A DNA stretch of 36,028 bases from a virus. The notes beneath the pieces are model-generated. The model was not told the DNA's origin and ran no database searches. It saw only the letters and a program-made list of their open reading frames with translations. The position numbers were made by a program, and so were the translations under genes. The stretch covers positions 1-36,028 of the IMG/VR virus record IMGVR_UViG_3300044684_000094. The stretch is one strand, 5' to 3'. Below, one piece after another: positions 22,666 to 30,289 of the stretch; the stretch's first letter is position 1, and the number at the start of each line of letters is the position of its first letter.

Positions 22666-23777
22666 CTGGTCCACTTACCCCAAGCGTACCTCCCAAACTT
22701 AAGTTCTTTATTCCTGGCACGACCAATGTGGCATCGGGTGCAAAGATATTCACCTATGCGGCAGGTACTACGACCAAGCAGGCCACATACTCCACGCCAA
22801 CGGGCACACCAAATACGAATCCAATCATTCTTGATGCCAATGGTGAGTGCGTTTGCTATCTGGATTCGACATTGGAATATGATTTCTGGTATTGCCCTTC
22901 GACGGACACTGATCCTCCTACAAACCCCTATTGGACGGTTGGAAGTGTCGGCTTTGGAAATATGATCAATGGCCTTGCGCCATTGAATAGCCCCGCCTTC
23001 ACGGGAACGCCAACCGCACCTACTGCAACGGTCGGCGATAGCAGCACTGATATTGCTAATACGCAATTTGTTCAGACTGCTATAACGAATGCCTTTTCCA
23101 ATAATCCGACTGTGCCCACTCAAAGCGCTGGGGATTACAGCACCAAGATTGCCACCACAGCCTATGTCGGAAACGAAATCAATAGAGCTTGGCAAATGGC
23201 CGTTTTCACCAACTCAGGGACATGGACAATTCCTACGAATGTCAAATGGGCCAAATTCCGTATATGGGGTGGTGGTGGTGGTGGTGGTGGTGCTTCGGGC
23301 AATAATGCTGGCTCGGGGGGTGGAGGAGCTGGATATGCGGAAGGCCCTATTTCGCTCAGTAGTAATACATCTTTAGCCATTGTCATTGGTGCAGGTGGTA
23401 CTGGAGGTTCCTCCGGTAATGCTGGGACTGCTGGCGGTAATTCAACGATCACTGCATTAGGAATCACTGCCAATGGCGGTGGTGGTGGTGGCGGCAATGC
23501 GGGTTCCGCTGGAGCAGGAGGAGGCGCCTCAGGTTTAACCCTAAATCTGTCAGGAACTTCAGGCCAAATAGGTCAATCCGGTCTTATGGGATCAACGACC
23601 GTATACCAAGGAGGCGCAGGAGGAGATGCGCCGTTAGGCGGATCCGGGGGACCTGGATCAGTAGCTGGTAATAATCCAGGAGAGCTAGCCGGAGGAGGCG
23701 GTAGCGGTGGCGGTCCTTTGGTGGCCGGTGGCAATGGCGCCAGTGGTCTTTGCATCATTGAATGGCTATCTCCATGA
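22662..23777 (+). CDS. Tail fibre / adhesin with glycine-rich C-terminal domain
   Basis: A 371-residue protein. Residues 1-100 are a beta attachment domain (KFFIPGTTNVASGAKIF, YDFWYCPSTD). Residues 105-175 contain two fibre repeats (LNSPAFTGTPTAPTA; NTQFVQTAIT; TKIATTAYVGNEI). From 180 a glycine-rich module runs to the end: FTNSGTWTIPTNVKWAKFRI, then long Gly runs at about 203-345 and a closing CIIEWLSP. Such modules form polyglycine-helix sandwiches at fibre tips and bind receptors. The Gly tracts use GGT and GGA codons. It overlaps the ATP-grasp gene and the next fibre gene by ATGA. Confidence 0.82.
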   Translation: MTGPLTPSVPPKLKFFIPGTTNVASGAKIFTYAAGTTTKQATYSTPTGTPNTNPIILDANGECVCYLDSTLEYDFWYCPSTDTDPPTNPYWTVGSVGFGNMINGLAPLNSPAFTGTPTAPTATVGDSSTDIANTQFVQTAITNAFSNNPTVPTQSAGDYSTKIATTAYVGNEINRAWQMAVFTNSGTWTIPTNVKWAKFRIWGGGGGGGGASGNNAGSGGGGAGYAEGPISLSSNTSLAIVIGAGGTGGSSGNAGTAGGNSTITALGITANGGGGGGGNAGSAGAGGGASGLTLNLSGTSGQIGQSGLMGSTTVYQGGAGGDAPLGGSGGPGSVAGNNPGELAGGGGSGGGPLVAGGNGASGLCIIEWLSP

Positions 23778-25957
23778 CCATTAATCCAACCCTACCAGTT
23801 CAACAACAACCTGTCATCGGTAACGATGGAAGGATGACGTTGCCTTGGTATCGGTATTTCCATGACCAAAATCAGGCTTCAGCAGGTTTTGTCACAATTC
23901 CTGCCGGCACCATCCTTGGAAATAGTGGCGCTTCAAGTTCCTATCCAGGTCCATTGACCATAGGAACAGGTTTATTGCTTTCTAACGGCGTACTGAGTTC
24001 TACGGTAACGGGCGGATCAGTCACTTCCGTTGGATTGGCCGTAAGTTCGCCTTTTACAGTCACCAATACCCCCATTACTACATCAGGAACAATCAGCCTG
24101 AATGTATCTCCCCAGCCTGCCAATGAAGTATGGGCAGGTCCTACATCCGGCGCATCAGCTATACCCACTTTTAGGCCATTAGTGGCAGCAGATATTCCTC
24201 CACTTCCTTATGTGACATCCGTAGGACTGTCTGCTCCATCCATTTTTTCCGTTTCCGGATCTCCTGTAACAAGTTCGGGAACACTAACTTTTTCACTAAA
24301 CACGCAAGCATCTAATTTGGTGTGGGCAGGCCCATCCAGTGGATCGGCAGCGACTCCTTCTTTTCGATCATTGGTTGCGGCGGATATTCCGTCCCTTCCT
24401 TACATCAGCAGTACATCGACTCAAAATGCCAATACCTTTCTGTCCGGTCCTTCTTCAGGTGCGGCAGCGTCCCCTACGTTTAGAACGATGGTTATCGCAG
24501 ACTTACCATCGATTGCCAGTCAGACCCTTTTAGGAAATCCTGCGTCAACATCAGGAACTCCCACTACCATCACCATCGGTGCAAACCTCAATCTTTCTAC
24601 TAGCGGCGTTCTAAGTGCCACCGGTAGCGGAGGTGGTGGAGTTACATCAGTAGGTTTATCACTGCCATCGCAGTTCGTTGTAAGTGGTTCGCCTGTCACT
24701 GGATCGGGAACCCTTACCGGTGCATGGAATAATCAGAGCTCTAATCTTGTATTAGCCGGACCCTCTTCTGGATCAGCGACCACTCCTACGTTCCGGTCAC
24801 TTGTAAACGCCGATATTCCTCAGAATCTTTCTATTAATTCAATCACCACTTCTTCAAGCTCTACAATAGGTAATGCATCTTCACAGACAAATATTTCTGT
24901 AAATGGGATTAATTCTGGAACTGCTGGCGGTTCGTTCGTTGTTACTCGTCTTAATGGTTCTGCTTGTACTGCCATTGGAAATAAATCTGCAATTACAGGA
25001 GGAACATATGACTCTACTCCCACATTATTTTATGTTGGAACACTTAATTTCCTTTATAACGGAACGACTACCACCGCCACGCTTGATTCAGTAGGAAATT
25101 TGAGCGTTGGCACAGGATCTGGTCAGATCACGTCAACAGTAAATGGTGGTAATTCTGGCAATGCAGGAGGGGCATATAACATTGTTCGTCTAAATGGATC
25201 AGCATGCATTGCCATAGGTAATAAGTCCGCTCTCAATGGAATTGCATATGATTCAACTCCATGTTTGTATTACAACGGTACATTGAATTTTTTATCTGGC
25301 GCTACTTCGGTAGCTACTATAGATTCATCGGGAAATATTTCAGGCCAAGGCATATCTGGAACAACAGGAACATTCTCTGGTGACGTCCAGTCTGGAAACG
25401 TATCGTTGTCATCATCTGGTGGAATTTCACAATTACATACCTCTGATACAGGAGGACTTTATTTAACAGCATCAACATCTTCCGGCATAGTAATAATAAG
25501 AGGAAATAATTCTACAAACACTGGTGTAAAAGTATTAGCTAATATCTTTGAGCCTGAGGTAGACAATGCGGTTGCATGTGGTGGGACATCAAATCGATGG
25601 ACTGCTGTCTATGCTGTCAATGGAACCATCCAGACATCCGATGCGCGCGAAAAAACAGTTATTTCTCGTCTTACCGAAGCCGAGATACGGGCCGCCAATC
25701 GCATTCTAGATACCATCGGTATTTACCTATGGATGAAGGACGTCGAAGAAAAAGGCGAAGAAGCCAAGCATCACATCGGCGTAATTGCTCAGCAGGTGTG
25801 CTCGATCTTCGATGAAGAAGATTTAGATTGGAGAAAGTACGGCATGATCACCTATGAAGACGATCGCTACGGAATCAACTATGCCCAATTGAATGTCTTC
25901 TTGAATGCTGGTCTACACTCACGCCTGAAACGACTCGAATCTGCCATGGGGTTATGA
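23774..25957 (+). CDS. Tail fibre/spike with self-cleaving S74 chaperone domain
   Basis: I start at ATG 23774 (ATGA overlap); an in-frame ATG at 23762 is possible. The 727-residue protein has a virion-binding start (LPVQQQPVIGNDGRMTLPWYRYF), then repeats of VTSVGLxxPxxFxVSGSPVTxSGTL and SNLVWAGPSSGSAATPSFRS (about 75-345), a duplicated module (about 375-525) and a C-terminal intramolecular chaperone of the peptidase S74 type. The latter has TSDAREKT near 620 and HHIGVIAQQVCSIF near 660, the Ser/Lys catalytic dyad region, so the chaperone is expected to cut itself off after trimerisation. It is the likely main host-range protein. Confidence 0.85.
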   Translation: MTINPTLPVQQQPVIGNDGRMTLPWYRYFHDQNQASAGFVTIPAGTILGNSGASSSYPGPLTIGTGLLLSNGVLSSTVTGGSVTSVGLAVSSPFTVTNTPITTSGTISLNVSPQPANEVWAGPTSGASAIPTFRPLVAADIPPLPYVTSVGLSAPSIFSVSGSPVTSSGTLTFSLNTQASNLVWAGPSSGSAATPSFRSLVAADIPSLPYISSTSTQNANTFLSGPSSGAAASPTFRTMVIADLPSIASQTLLGNPASTSGTPTTITIGANLNLSTSGVLSATGSGGGGVTSVGLSLPSQFVVSGSPVTGSGTLTGAWNNQSSNLVLAGPSSGSATTPTFRSLVNADIPQNLSINSITTSSSSTIGNASSQTNISVNGINSGTAGGSFVVTRLNGSACTAIGNKSAITGGTYDSTPTLFYVGTLNFLYNGTTTTATLDSVGNLSVGTGSGQITSTVNGGNSGNAGGAYNIVRLNGSACIAIGNKSALNGIAYDSTPCLYYNGTLNFLSGATSVATIDSSGNISGQGISGTTGTFSGDVQSGNVSLSSSGGISQLHTSDTGGLYLTASTSSGIVIIRGNNSTNTGVKVLANIFEPEVDNAVACGGTSNRWTAVYAVNGTIQTSDAREKTVISRLTEAEIRAANRILDTIGIYLWMKDVEEKGEEAKHHIGVIAQQVCSIFDEEDLDWRKYGMITYEDDRYGINYAQLNVFLNAGLHSRLKRLESAMGL
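24896..25345 (+). repeat. Internal tandem duplication in the fibre gene
   Basis: Two segments of about 75 codons (about 24,896-25,130 and 25,139-25,345) share NSG(T/N)AGG, RLNGSACxAIGNKSA, YDSTPxLYY and GTLNFL. They are visibly more AT-rich than the rest of the late operon, which suggests the module came from another phage and duplicated. Confidence 0.75.
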
Positions 25958-26220
25958 TCATGGACTATCTGCAGCATCTTGCCGAATGGGCCACCGAGGG
26001 TGTTCTAGCTCTCGTTGTAATTGGACAGATTCGCCTTTGGTTGGCGCATTTCAAGCTTCGAGAGGAAATGGCAAAAGAATACGTAAAAAAAGATGAGGTT
26101 GTTAAAAGTTTCGAGAAGGTCGATGTTCAAATGGACGAGTTGCGCAAGACAACGACGCGCATCCTCGAACTCGTAGCCGAAATCAGGGGTAGATCCAATG
26201 TCCACGGAATCAGCGGCTGA
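25954..26220 (+). CDS. Single-membrane-segment protein of the lysis region
   Basis: Eighty-eight residues from ATG 25954 (ATGA overlap with the fibre gene); ATG 25960 is an alternative. One hydrophobic helix (about 13-33, GVLALVVIGQIRLWLAHF) is followed by a charged coiled coil (REEMAKEYVKKDEVVK, then MDELRKTTTRILELVAEI). It could be a small holin, pinholin or holin regulator; no lipobox is present, so it is not an outer spanin. Confidence 0.7.
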   Translation: MIMDYLQHLAEWATEGVLALVVIGQIRLWLAHFKLREEMAKEYVKKDEVVKSFEKVDVQMDELRKTTTRILELVAEIRGRSNVHGISG

Positions 26221-26509
26221 AACGAATCTTCAGGATGAGTTGCGCTCTGAGCTTGACCGTCTTGAAAAGCTACTTCCACCACGTAGACAGAGCAGCGGAA
26301 ATGCCACTATCAATGTTCATGCCGGTGGCGTTGGCATGTGGATCTCTACTACATGCTGCGCGGTGATGTTCGCACTTGGCATCGCCATGGCGGTCATCGG
26401 TGGCATTGCCTATACCAGCACGCAGCAACGCCTTGACCGTATGCAGGATTACCTAAATGCCATATATATGATGGCTCCAAATCTTAAGCCAAAGGAACAG
26501 AAACCATGA
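26198..26509 (+). CDS. Second single-membrane-segment protein of the lysis region
   Basis: A 103-residue protein overlapping its neighbours by 23 and 4 nt. A charged helical head (ELRSELDRLEKLLPPRRQ) and GNATINVHAGG precede one membrane helix (about 46-70, CCAVMFALGIAMAVIGGIAY) and a short helical end with proline/lysine. The topology could suit a holin, antiholin or inner-membrane spanin, but the periplasmic coiled coil is short for a spanin. Confidence 0.7.
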   Translation: MSTESAAETNLQDELRSELDRLEKLLPPRRQSSGNATINVHAGGVGMWISTTCCAVMFALGIAMAVIGGIAYTSTQQRLDRMQDYLNAIYMMAPNLKPKEQKP

Positions 26510-26997
26510 GCGTCACCCCCGACACGATCATCATCATCACGCCTCCCCATCACGCCGTCGCTGCTCTACGTACCAAGCAGAACGATTGGGAAGGTGTTCG
26601 AACGCTTCCTTATGACGATGCTACGGGCCAGCAGATCAAGCAGAGCACGCTTGTGAAGGGAAATCCATCCATCGGCGTTGGACGAAACCTCAACAAGCCG
26701 CTCTCGCCGGCCGCTATCGATTTCCTTTGGAATGAGGACTTCCAAGAAGCGCTAGCCGGCGCCAACAAGTTTGCTTGGTTCAAAGGACTGGATGAAGCGC
26801 GCCAGCTAGCCATCATTGACATGGTGTTTAATCTCGGATACCAGAAGTTGAGCAACTTCCAGCAGTTCCTTGGCCTCATGGAGAAAGGCCAATACGCCGA
26901 CGCTGCGGACGACTTGGAAACCACAGCGTGGTATCACCAGGTGGGACGTCGAGCAGTCTTTCTTACCAATGTCATTCGAACGGGGGTATGGACGTAA
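26506..26997 (+). CDS. Endolysin, GH24 (T4-type) lysozyme
   Basis: It cuts the glycan chains of peptidoglycan at lysis. In the 163-residue product the catalytic Glu is E29 in DWEGVRTLPYDD, the Asp D38, and PSIGVGRNL (54-62) replaces the T4 segment YTIGIGHLL, so the T4 Thr26 position is Ser55. About ten extra residues (QQIKQSTLVK) lie between. The C-terminal domain has IIDMVFNLGYQKLSNF and AFL/VGRRAVF helices. The start IIIITPP is hydrophobic but short, so release probably depends on the holin. ATGA overlap upstream; it shares one base with the holin gene. Confidence 0.92.
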   Translation: MSVTPDTIIIITPPHHAVAALRTKQNDWEGVRTLPYDDATGQQIKQSTLVKGNPSIGVGRNLNKPLSPAAIDFLWNEDFQEALAGANKFAWFKGLDEARQLAIIDMVFNLGYQKLSNFQQFLGLMEKGQYADAADDLETTAWYHQVGRRAVFLTNVIRTGVWT

Positions 26998-27374
26998 TGG
27001 ATATCACAGGTATTGGCGAAGTGGCCACTGCGGCCAAGGGTATCCTGGGAATGATCTTCCCGGATAAAACTGAACAGGAAAAAGCACAGCTTGCGGCATC
27101 CTTGGCGTTGATTCAGGCGCAAACGGATATCGATAAATCTGAGGCTCAGTCTACTGATCCGCTACAACATTGGCGCGGTGGTCTTGGCTGGGTGTGCGCC
27201 TTCGGCTACGCGTACAACTTTGTCATTCAGCCGCTCATGGTGAATGTGGGTGACATCTTCGGCCACCCTATTCCACTCCATCCGCTTAACATCGCGGAAC
27301 TTTCCACCATCACACTCGGGATGCTTGGCCTTGGCGCCATGCACGTTACCGAACGCATCAAGGGAGCTTCCTAA
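26997..27374 (+). CDS. Holin of the 3TM/GTA-holin type
   Basis: The start is ATG 26997, about 10 nt after ggggg and overlapping the lysozyme stop (TAATG). The 125-residue product has a short N-terminal helix (GEVATAAKGILGMIFP), a charged amphipathic helix with repeated Ala/Gln, then DPLQHWRGGLGWVCAFGYAY, leading into hydrophobic segments near 58-80 and 98-120 (ITLGMLGLGAMHVTERIKG). DPLxxWR followed by GW and a late LGLGAMxVxERI match the 3TM holin family. It would permit lysozyme access to the periplasm. Confidence 0.82.
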   Translation: MDITGIGEVATAAKGILGMIFPDKTEQEKAQLAASLALIQAQTDIDKSEAQSTDPLQHWRGGLGWVCAFGYAYNFVIQPLMVNVGDIFGHPIPLHPLNIAELSTITLGMLGLGAMHVTERIKGAS

Positions 27375-27895
27375 TGCATCCGTTACGTCGATTATTTCAT
27401 TCCACACTCGTATGCGTCCTTGTCGTCGTACTTGGGTTGGTCTGTCATTCCGCTTATGCGCAGAACAACAACAATGTCACCTATTCGAGGCCTTATACCG
27501 GAGGTGGACCTACGCCTTATAACGTTACCGGTCCTTATGGAAATGCGCTGCCAGCGGTGTACTTGGTAGATCCAGTAACCGGTAATCCTATTACGCCGGC
27601 CGGTACACCTACAGGAGGGGGAAGCTCCAATCCTGCTGGTTTGACCAATAATGGATCCGTTGGAACCACGTCAACCACTATCGCCGCAGCGGGGACGTAT
27701 CCTCACTGGTTCACCATCCAGAACACATCGACCAATGGCAATACCCTTTACGTTCGTCTGGACGGTGCAACGGCTACCGGAACGGCATTCCCGATTGCTC
27801 CTGGCGGAGCGTTGACTGTTCCATCCGGACTGAGCACCGCAGTAACCGCAGTGGGATCAGCGGCATCTACCATTTACACCATCGTAGGGTACTGA
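27374..27895 (+). CDS. Secreted protein with signal peptide, unknown function
   Basis: A 173-residue protein sharing a base with the holin stop. Residues 1-28 are a clear Sec signal peptide: basic start (MHPLRRLFHS), hydrophobic core (LVCVLVVVLGLVC) and a likely cut after AYA (28-30). No lipobox. The mature part is Gly/Asn/Thr-rich and ends in a beta domain (PHWFTIQNTSTNGNTLYVRL, then IYTIVGY) like the small domains that decorate phage particles or fibres. An exported late protein with a virion-like domain is unusual; superinfection exclusion or surface modification is possible. Confidence 0.75.
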   Translation: MHPLRRLFHSTLVCVLVVVLGLVCHSAYAQNNNNVTYSRPYTGGGPTPYNVTGPYGNALPAVYLVDPVTGNPITPAGTPTGGGSSNPAGLTNNGSVGTTSTTIAAAGTYPHWFTIQNTSTNGNTLYVRLDGATATGTAFPIAPGGALTVPSGLSTAVTAVGSAASTIYTIVGY

Positions 27896-27896
27896 T

Positions 27897-28352
27897 ATGC
27901 GAAAGATCCTCTTAGCTGTTCTCTTGCTTATCCCAATGATCGCCTGGGGTCAGTACTTCCCGCCCACCTTCCAGATCGTCACAGCGCGCGTGACGACTGG
28001 CACGGCCGTCAATGCCAATTTGCCAAGCTCCACGGTGTACTCCGTCCCATCGAATGCCGGTGGCTTGTATCGCATCTCTGCGTATGCCGTGGAGACAGCC
28101 GCAGATGCCGCCTCATCGACACTCCCTAACGTGGGCATAGGATGGACCGACAACGACACCAGCACCGCGCTACAAGCCAGTACCGTCACTCCTACGAACA
28201 CTGCTAATGCGGTGGGTGCTTTTGGTCAAGGGGTGCAGATTATCAACGCCAAAGCAGGCACAAACATCACCTATCTGACATCCAATTACGCGAGCGGAAC
28301 GGCAGGGGCGATGACCTACGCTGTCCGAATACGAGTGGAGTACTTGCAGTAA
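27897..28352 (+). CDS. Second secreted beta-rich protein, unknown function
   Basis: A 151-residue protein whose ATG follows the preceding stop by 1 nt. Residues 1-18 are a signal peptide (MRKILLAVLLLIPMIAWG), likely cut before QYFPP. The mature part has about eight predicted strands (VNANLPSSTVYSVPS; GGLYRISAYAVETA; YAVRIRVEYLQ), a compact beta sandwich. Last gene of the late operon; the terminator begins 6 nt later. No family is recognised. Confidence 0.75.
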   Translation: MRKILLAVLLLIPMIAWGQYFPPTFQIVTARVTTGTAVNANLPSSTVYSVPSNAGGLYRISAYAVETAADAASSTLPNVGIGWTDNDTSTALQASTVTPTNTANAVGAFGQGVQIINAKAGTNITYLTSNYASGTAGAMTYAVRIRVEYLQ

Positions 28353-28357
28353 CGAAG

Positions 28358-28382
28358 AAGCCGGCGCAATGCCGGCTTTTTT
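28358..28382 (+). terminator. Rho-independent terminator of the late operon, probably bidirectional
   Basis: aagccggc (28358-28365), loop gcaat, gccggctt (28371-28378) and a T-run on the plus strand. The minus-strand operon ends its last stop codon inside the same T-run and would meet the same stem followed by ttcttcg, so it may stop converging transcripts in both directions. Confidence 0.9.
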
Positions 28383-28608
28383 ATTGGGTGTCTTCGTTCA
28401 TCACAAGGCAATGTTCATGCATCGCTTTTTGGTATTTCAACGGACACACTCTATGTAGTAAATGGGATGCTACATCTATGAAAAGTTGGCTTCGGCCATC
28501 CCATCCAAGACGATAGATATAGTTGTAGAAGTGTGATTTCTCATCTTCATTGAATGATCTTTCACACGTGCCTAAAGCTGCGATGAGATTTATTTCGCCG
28601 AAAGTCAT
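28381..28608 (-). CDS. Unknown small protein, last of the minus-strand operon
   Basis: Seventy-five residues, ATGA overlap with the upstream gene. It is helical, with several aromatics and His/Cys residues (DEKSHFYNYIYRLGWDGRSQ, then HLLHRVCPLKY). No family is recognised. Support comes from the overlap and its fit up to the terminator. Confidence 0.6.
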   Translation of the reverse strand: MTFGEINLIAALGTCERSFNEDEKSHFYNYIYRLGWDGRSQLFIDVASHLLHRVCPLKYQKAMHEHCLVMNEDTQ

Positions 28609-28841
28609 GTCGTCACTCCAAGCTCCTGCAACTCTACCGTATCCACGCGCTCCAACAGCGTCTTGCGCATGGCCCTCAGCTTCACTGCACGCTCCCTTCT
28701 AGACTCACCCTCGAACGTCCACCATTCGCAGTACACGCGGCGGTTGAAGTCGCGACGGAACAGGCGATAGGTGATGCCACCTTCTGTTGGAATGCGCGTC
28801 CAGGAGAAGCGTGAGTGAGGATTGGGGCCTTTTCGCTTCAT
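28605..28841 (-). CDS. Small basic unknown protein
   Basis: Seventy-eight residues with ATGA overlaps on both sides. Basic and aromatic (RFSWTRIPTEGGITYRLFRR; CEWWTFEGESRRERAVKLR), probably beta strands and then a helix. No family is recognised. Confidence 0.62.
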   Translation of the reverse strand: MKRKGPNPHSRFSWTRIPTEGGITYRLFRRDFNRRVYCEWWTFEGESRRERAVKLRAMRKTLLERVDTVELQELGVTT

Positions 28842-29419
28842 GCATCATCCTTAGGCGAAGGTGCGGCGGCGAGCATGGCTCTGTAAACCAATCCAGGCGC
28901 ATCTGCTGGAGTTTCTATATCAAAACCTTCGCTCTCCGATAGGAATCCGGCGCGAAGCATTTCCGCTGTTGGCTCAACCGGCACCAGATTCCATCCATCC
29001 GGCACGCTCACCTGCACAGCCTCAGCCTTAATTGCTCGATCTTTCCAGTAATCGATGGCGTTTTGCAGGTCGGTGTCGCCGGTTACGATAGCCTCGGCCT
29101 CATTAGCAAGGTCGCGGAGCATGTCGGCTGCTTGGTACATGCAGTTGTATATACGATAATACTCACCGCCAGTGGTTTTGCTTTTGAGTTGTTCAGCCAT
29201 CTTCCGCATGTCTTGTGGGGTGTGCCTTGCTGTAGCGTTTGTCCTGCGATTCCACTTTTTGATAGCGTCCTCCGGAGTTTTGCCAACAACATCAGCATTA
29301 CAGTTGGGATTGCCGCATCTAACAACATAGCAACCCGGCTTGCCGAATGGACTGTCCTCAAAATCGTCTTGTGTGTTGCCGCAAAAAGGGCACGGCAATA
29401 GGTCAATGTGCTTTGTCAT
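28838..29419 (-). CDS. Lar-like zinc-ribbon protein with a long C-terminal extension
   Basis: Residues 1-60 match the Lar (restriction alleviation) type: LLPCPFCGN with C10/C13, then VRCGNPNCNADVVG with C35/C40, then TPEDAIKKWNRR. Classical Lar modulates type I restriction in favour of unmodified DNA, but many phage homologues are untested. The extension (61-193) is helical and ends VPDGWNLVPVEPTAEML, then YRAMLAAAPSPKDDA, a segment commonly attached to small phage accessory proteins. It has ggag at 8 nt and overlaps its neighbours by ATGA. Confidence 0.78.
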   Translation of the reverse strand: MTKHIDLLPCPFCGNTQDDFEDSPFGKPGCYVVRCGNPNCNADVVGKTPEDAIKKWNRRTNATARHTPQDMRKMAEQLKSKTTGGEYYRIYNCMYQAADMLRDLANEAEAIVTGDTDLQNAIDYWKDRAIKAEAVQVSVPDGWNLVPVEPTAEMLRAGFLSESEGFDIETPADAPGLVYRAMLAAAPSPKDDA

Positions 29420-29613
29420 TTCGGCGGCTCCGGAAGTGGCATCCAGTGCGACGGTACATTTTCCCGAGCATATTCTGTGCCGAAAAATAGCTCAATGTCG
29501 TCAGACCAATACCCGTCCTCACGCCAACATCCTAATACATGATGTCCATCGCGGTACAAGAGTATGAGCGTACCATCCTTCGGTGCCGTCTCGATGGGTT
29601 GCCATTCAATCAT
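29416..29613 (-). CDS. DUF551-like protein
   Basis: The real start is ATG 29613 (ggagaaagg just upstream), not the longer frame reaching 29,772. The 65-residue product reads MIEWQPIETAPKDGTLILLY, then GYWSDDIELFFG and ends HWMPLPEPPK, the usual beginning and end of DUF551-type phage proteins. Function unknown. Its translation start lies within the 34-bp repeat shared with 1,223-1,256. Confidence 0.78.
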   Translation of the reverse strand: MIEWQPIETAPKDGTLILLYRDGHHVLGCWREDGYWSDDIELFFGTEYARENVPSHWMPLPEPPK

Positions 29614-29779
29614 GACCTTTCTCCGATAGCGCGGCTTCGAGGGCTTCAGCGGCACGATCCACGCAAAACTGATGGCCGGCTGCATCGAATGTACGGCCGC
29701 CCGGGTTACCGTTATCGCCCCACGAATCAGCAATATCGCCCAAGGCATCGAGATAGATGCGCGTCTGCTCATCCGTCAC
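29606..29779 (-). CDS. Small helical protein ending ALEAALSEKGHD
   Basis: Translating the minus strand from GTG 29779, which directly follows the stop of the upstream gene, gives 57 residues: MTDEQTRIYLDALGDIADSW to DRAAEALEAALSEKGHD. It ends with an 8-nt overlap into the DUF551-like gene. The last 11 codons are identical at DNA level with the end of the plus-strand gene at 725-1,261. Unknown function; probably a member of an accessory helical family. Confidence 0.6.
   Translation of the reverse strand: MTDEQTRIYLDALGDIADSWGDNGNPGGRTFDAAGHQFCVDRAAEALEAALSEKGHD
29611..29644 (-). repeat. 34-bp perfect dispersed repeat, copy 2 (inverted)
   Basis: Reverse complement of 1,223-1,256 without mismatch. 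It carries the end of one gene and the ribosome site and ATG of the next. The surrounding sequence is unrelated, which shows that a short module moved between the two early operons. Confidence 0.9.
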
Positions 29780-30289
29780 CTACATGCGGGGATGGGGTGG
29801 ATGTGCTTTGACGTATGCGCAGTACTTGTCATTCATCGCTGCGCCGAAATTGGTTGCCTGAATCAGCGCATCTAGCGTTTCCTGTATGTGATTCAAGATT
29901 CGAGGCACAATTAGATATCCGCACTCAGTTCTAACTTTTTCCGGATCAAGTCCAAGTTTTCTAAGGATTTGATCTACGTCGTTGCATTCTTGCTCGAATG
30001 CGGCAGCAACACCCTCGCGCTGCGCGGATAGGTCATTCATGCCCGCTTCGTATGCCTCGCGCATACGTTGTTTTTCTTCCTTGTTTCTAGGCTTGAACTC
30101 ATCGGCGTACCACCATTCAAAATTAGAGTCGCCGACGCATTTACGTTGCGCGGATAGGTGGGCGTCAATGGCATCAGCAGCCGAGCCATAGGCTTCGCGT
30201 AGAGGGGGAACAAGGTCATGCTGTTTCTCCAACCTACGCATCCAATCCCGCACGTCCTCCAACGTCATCGACTGCTTCGTTTCGGTCAT
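29780..30289 (-). CDS. Helical accessory protein with repeated LSAQR segments
   Basis: A 169-residue protein, ATGA overlap with the upstream gene. It begins MTETKQSMTLEDVRDWMRRL, then AIDAHLSAQRK (about 51-61) and a second NDLSAQREGVAAAFEQE (about 90-106), then a helical end. AIDAHLSAQR is shared with the plus-strand gene at 725, with about 20 identical bases. Such proteins are mosaic fillers of phage early operons; function unknown. Confidence 0.72.
   Translation of the reverse strand: MTETKQSMTLEDVRDWMRRLEKQHDLVPPLREAYGSAADAIDAHLSAQRKCVGDSNFEWWYADEFKPRNKEEKQRMREAYEAGMNDLSAQREGVAAAFEQECNDVDQILRKLGLDPEKVRTECGYLIVPRILNHIQETLDALIQATNFGAAMNDKYCAYVKAHPPHPRM

Noticed and set aside
23162-23758. 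Minus-strand proline-rich ORFs opposite the glycine-rich fibre
   Set aside because: Antisense of Gly codons (GGN read as NCC); not independent genes.
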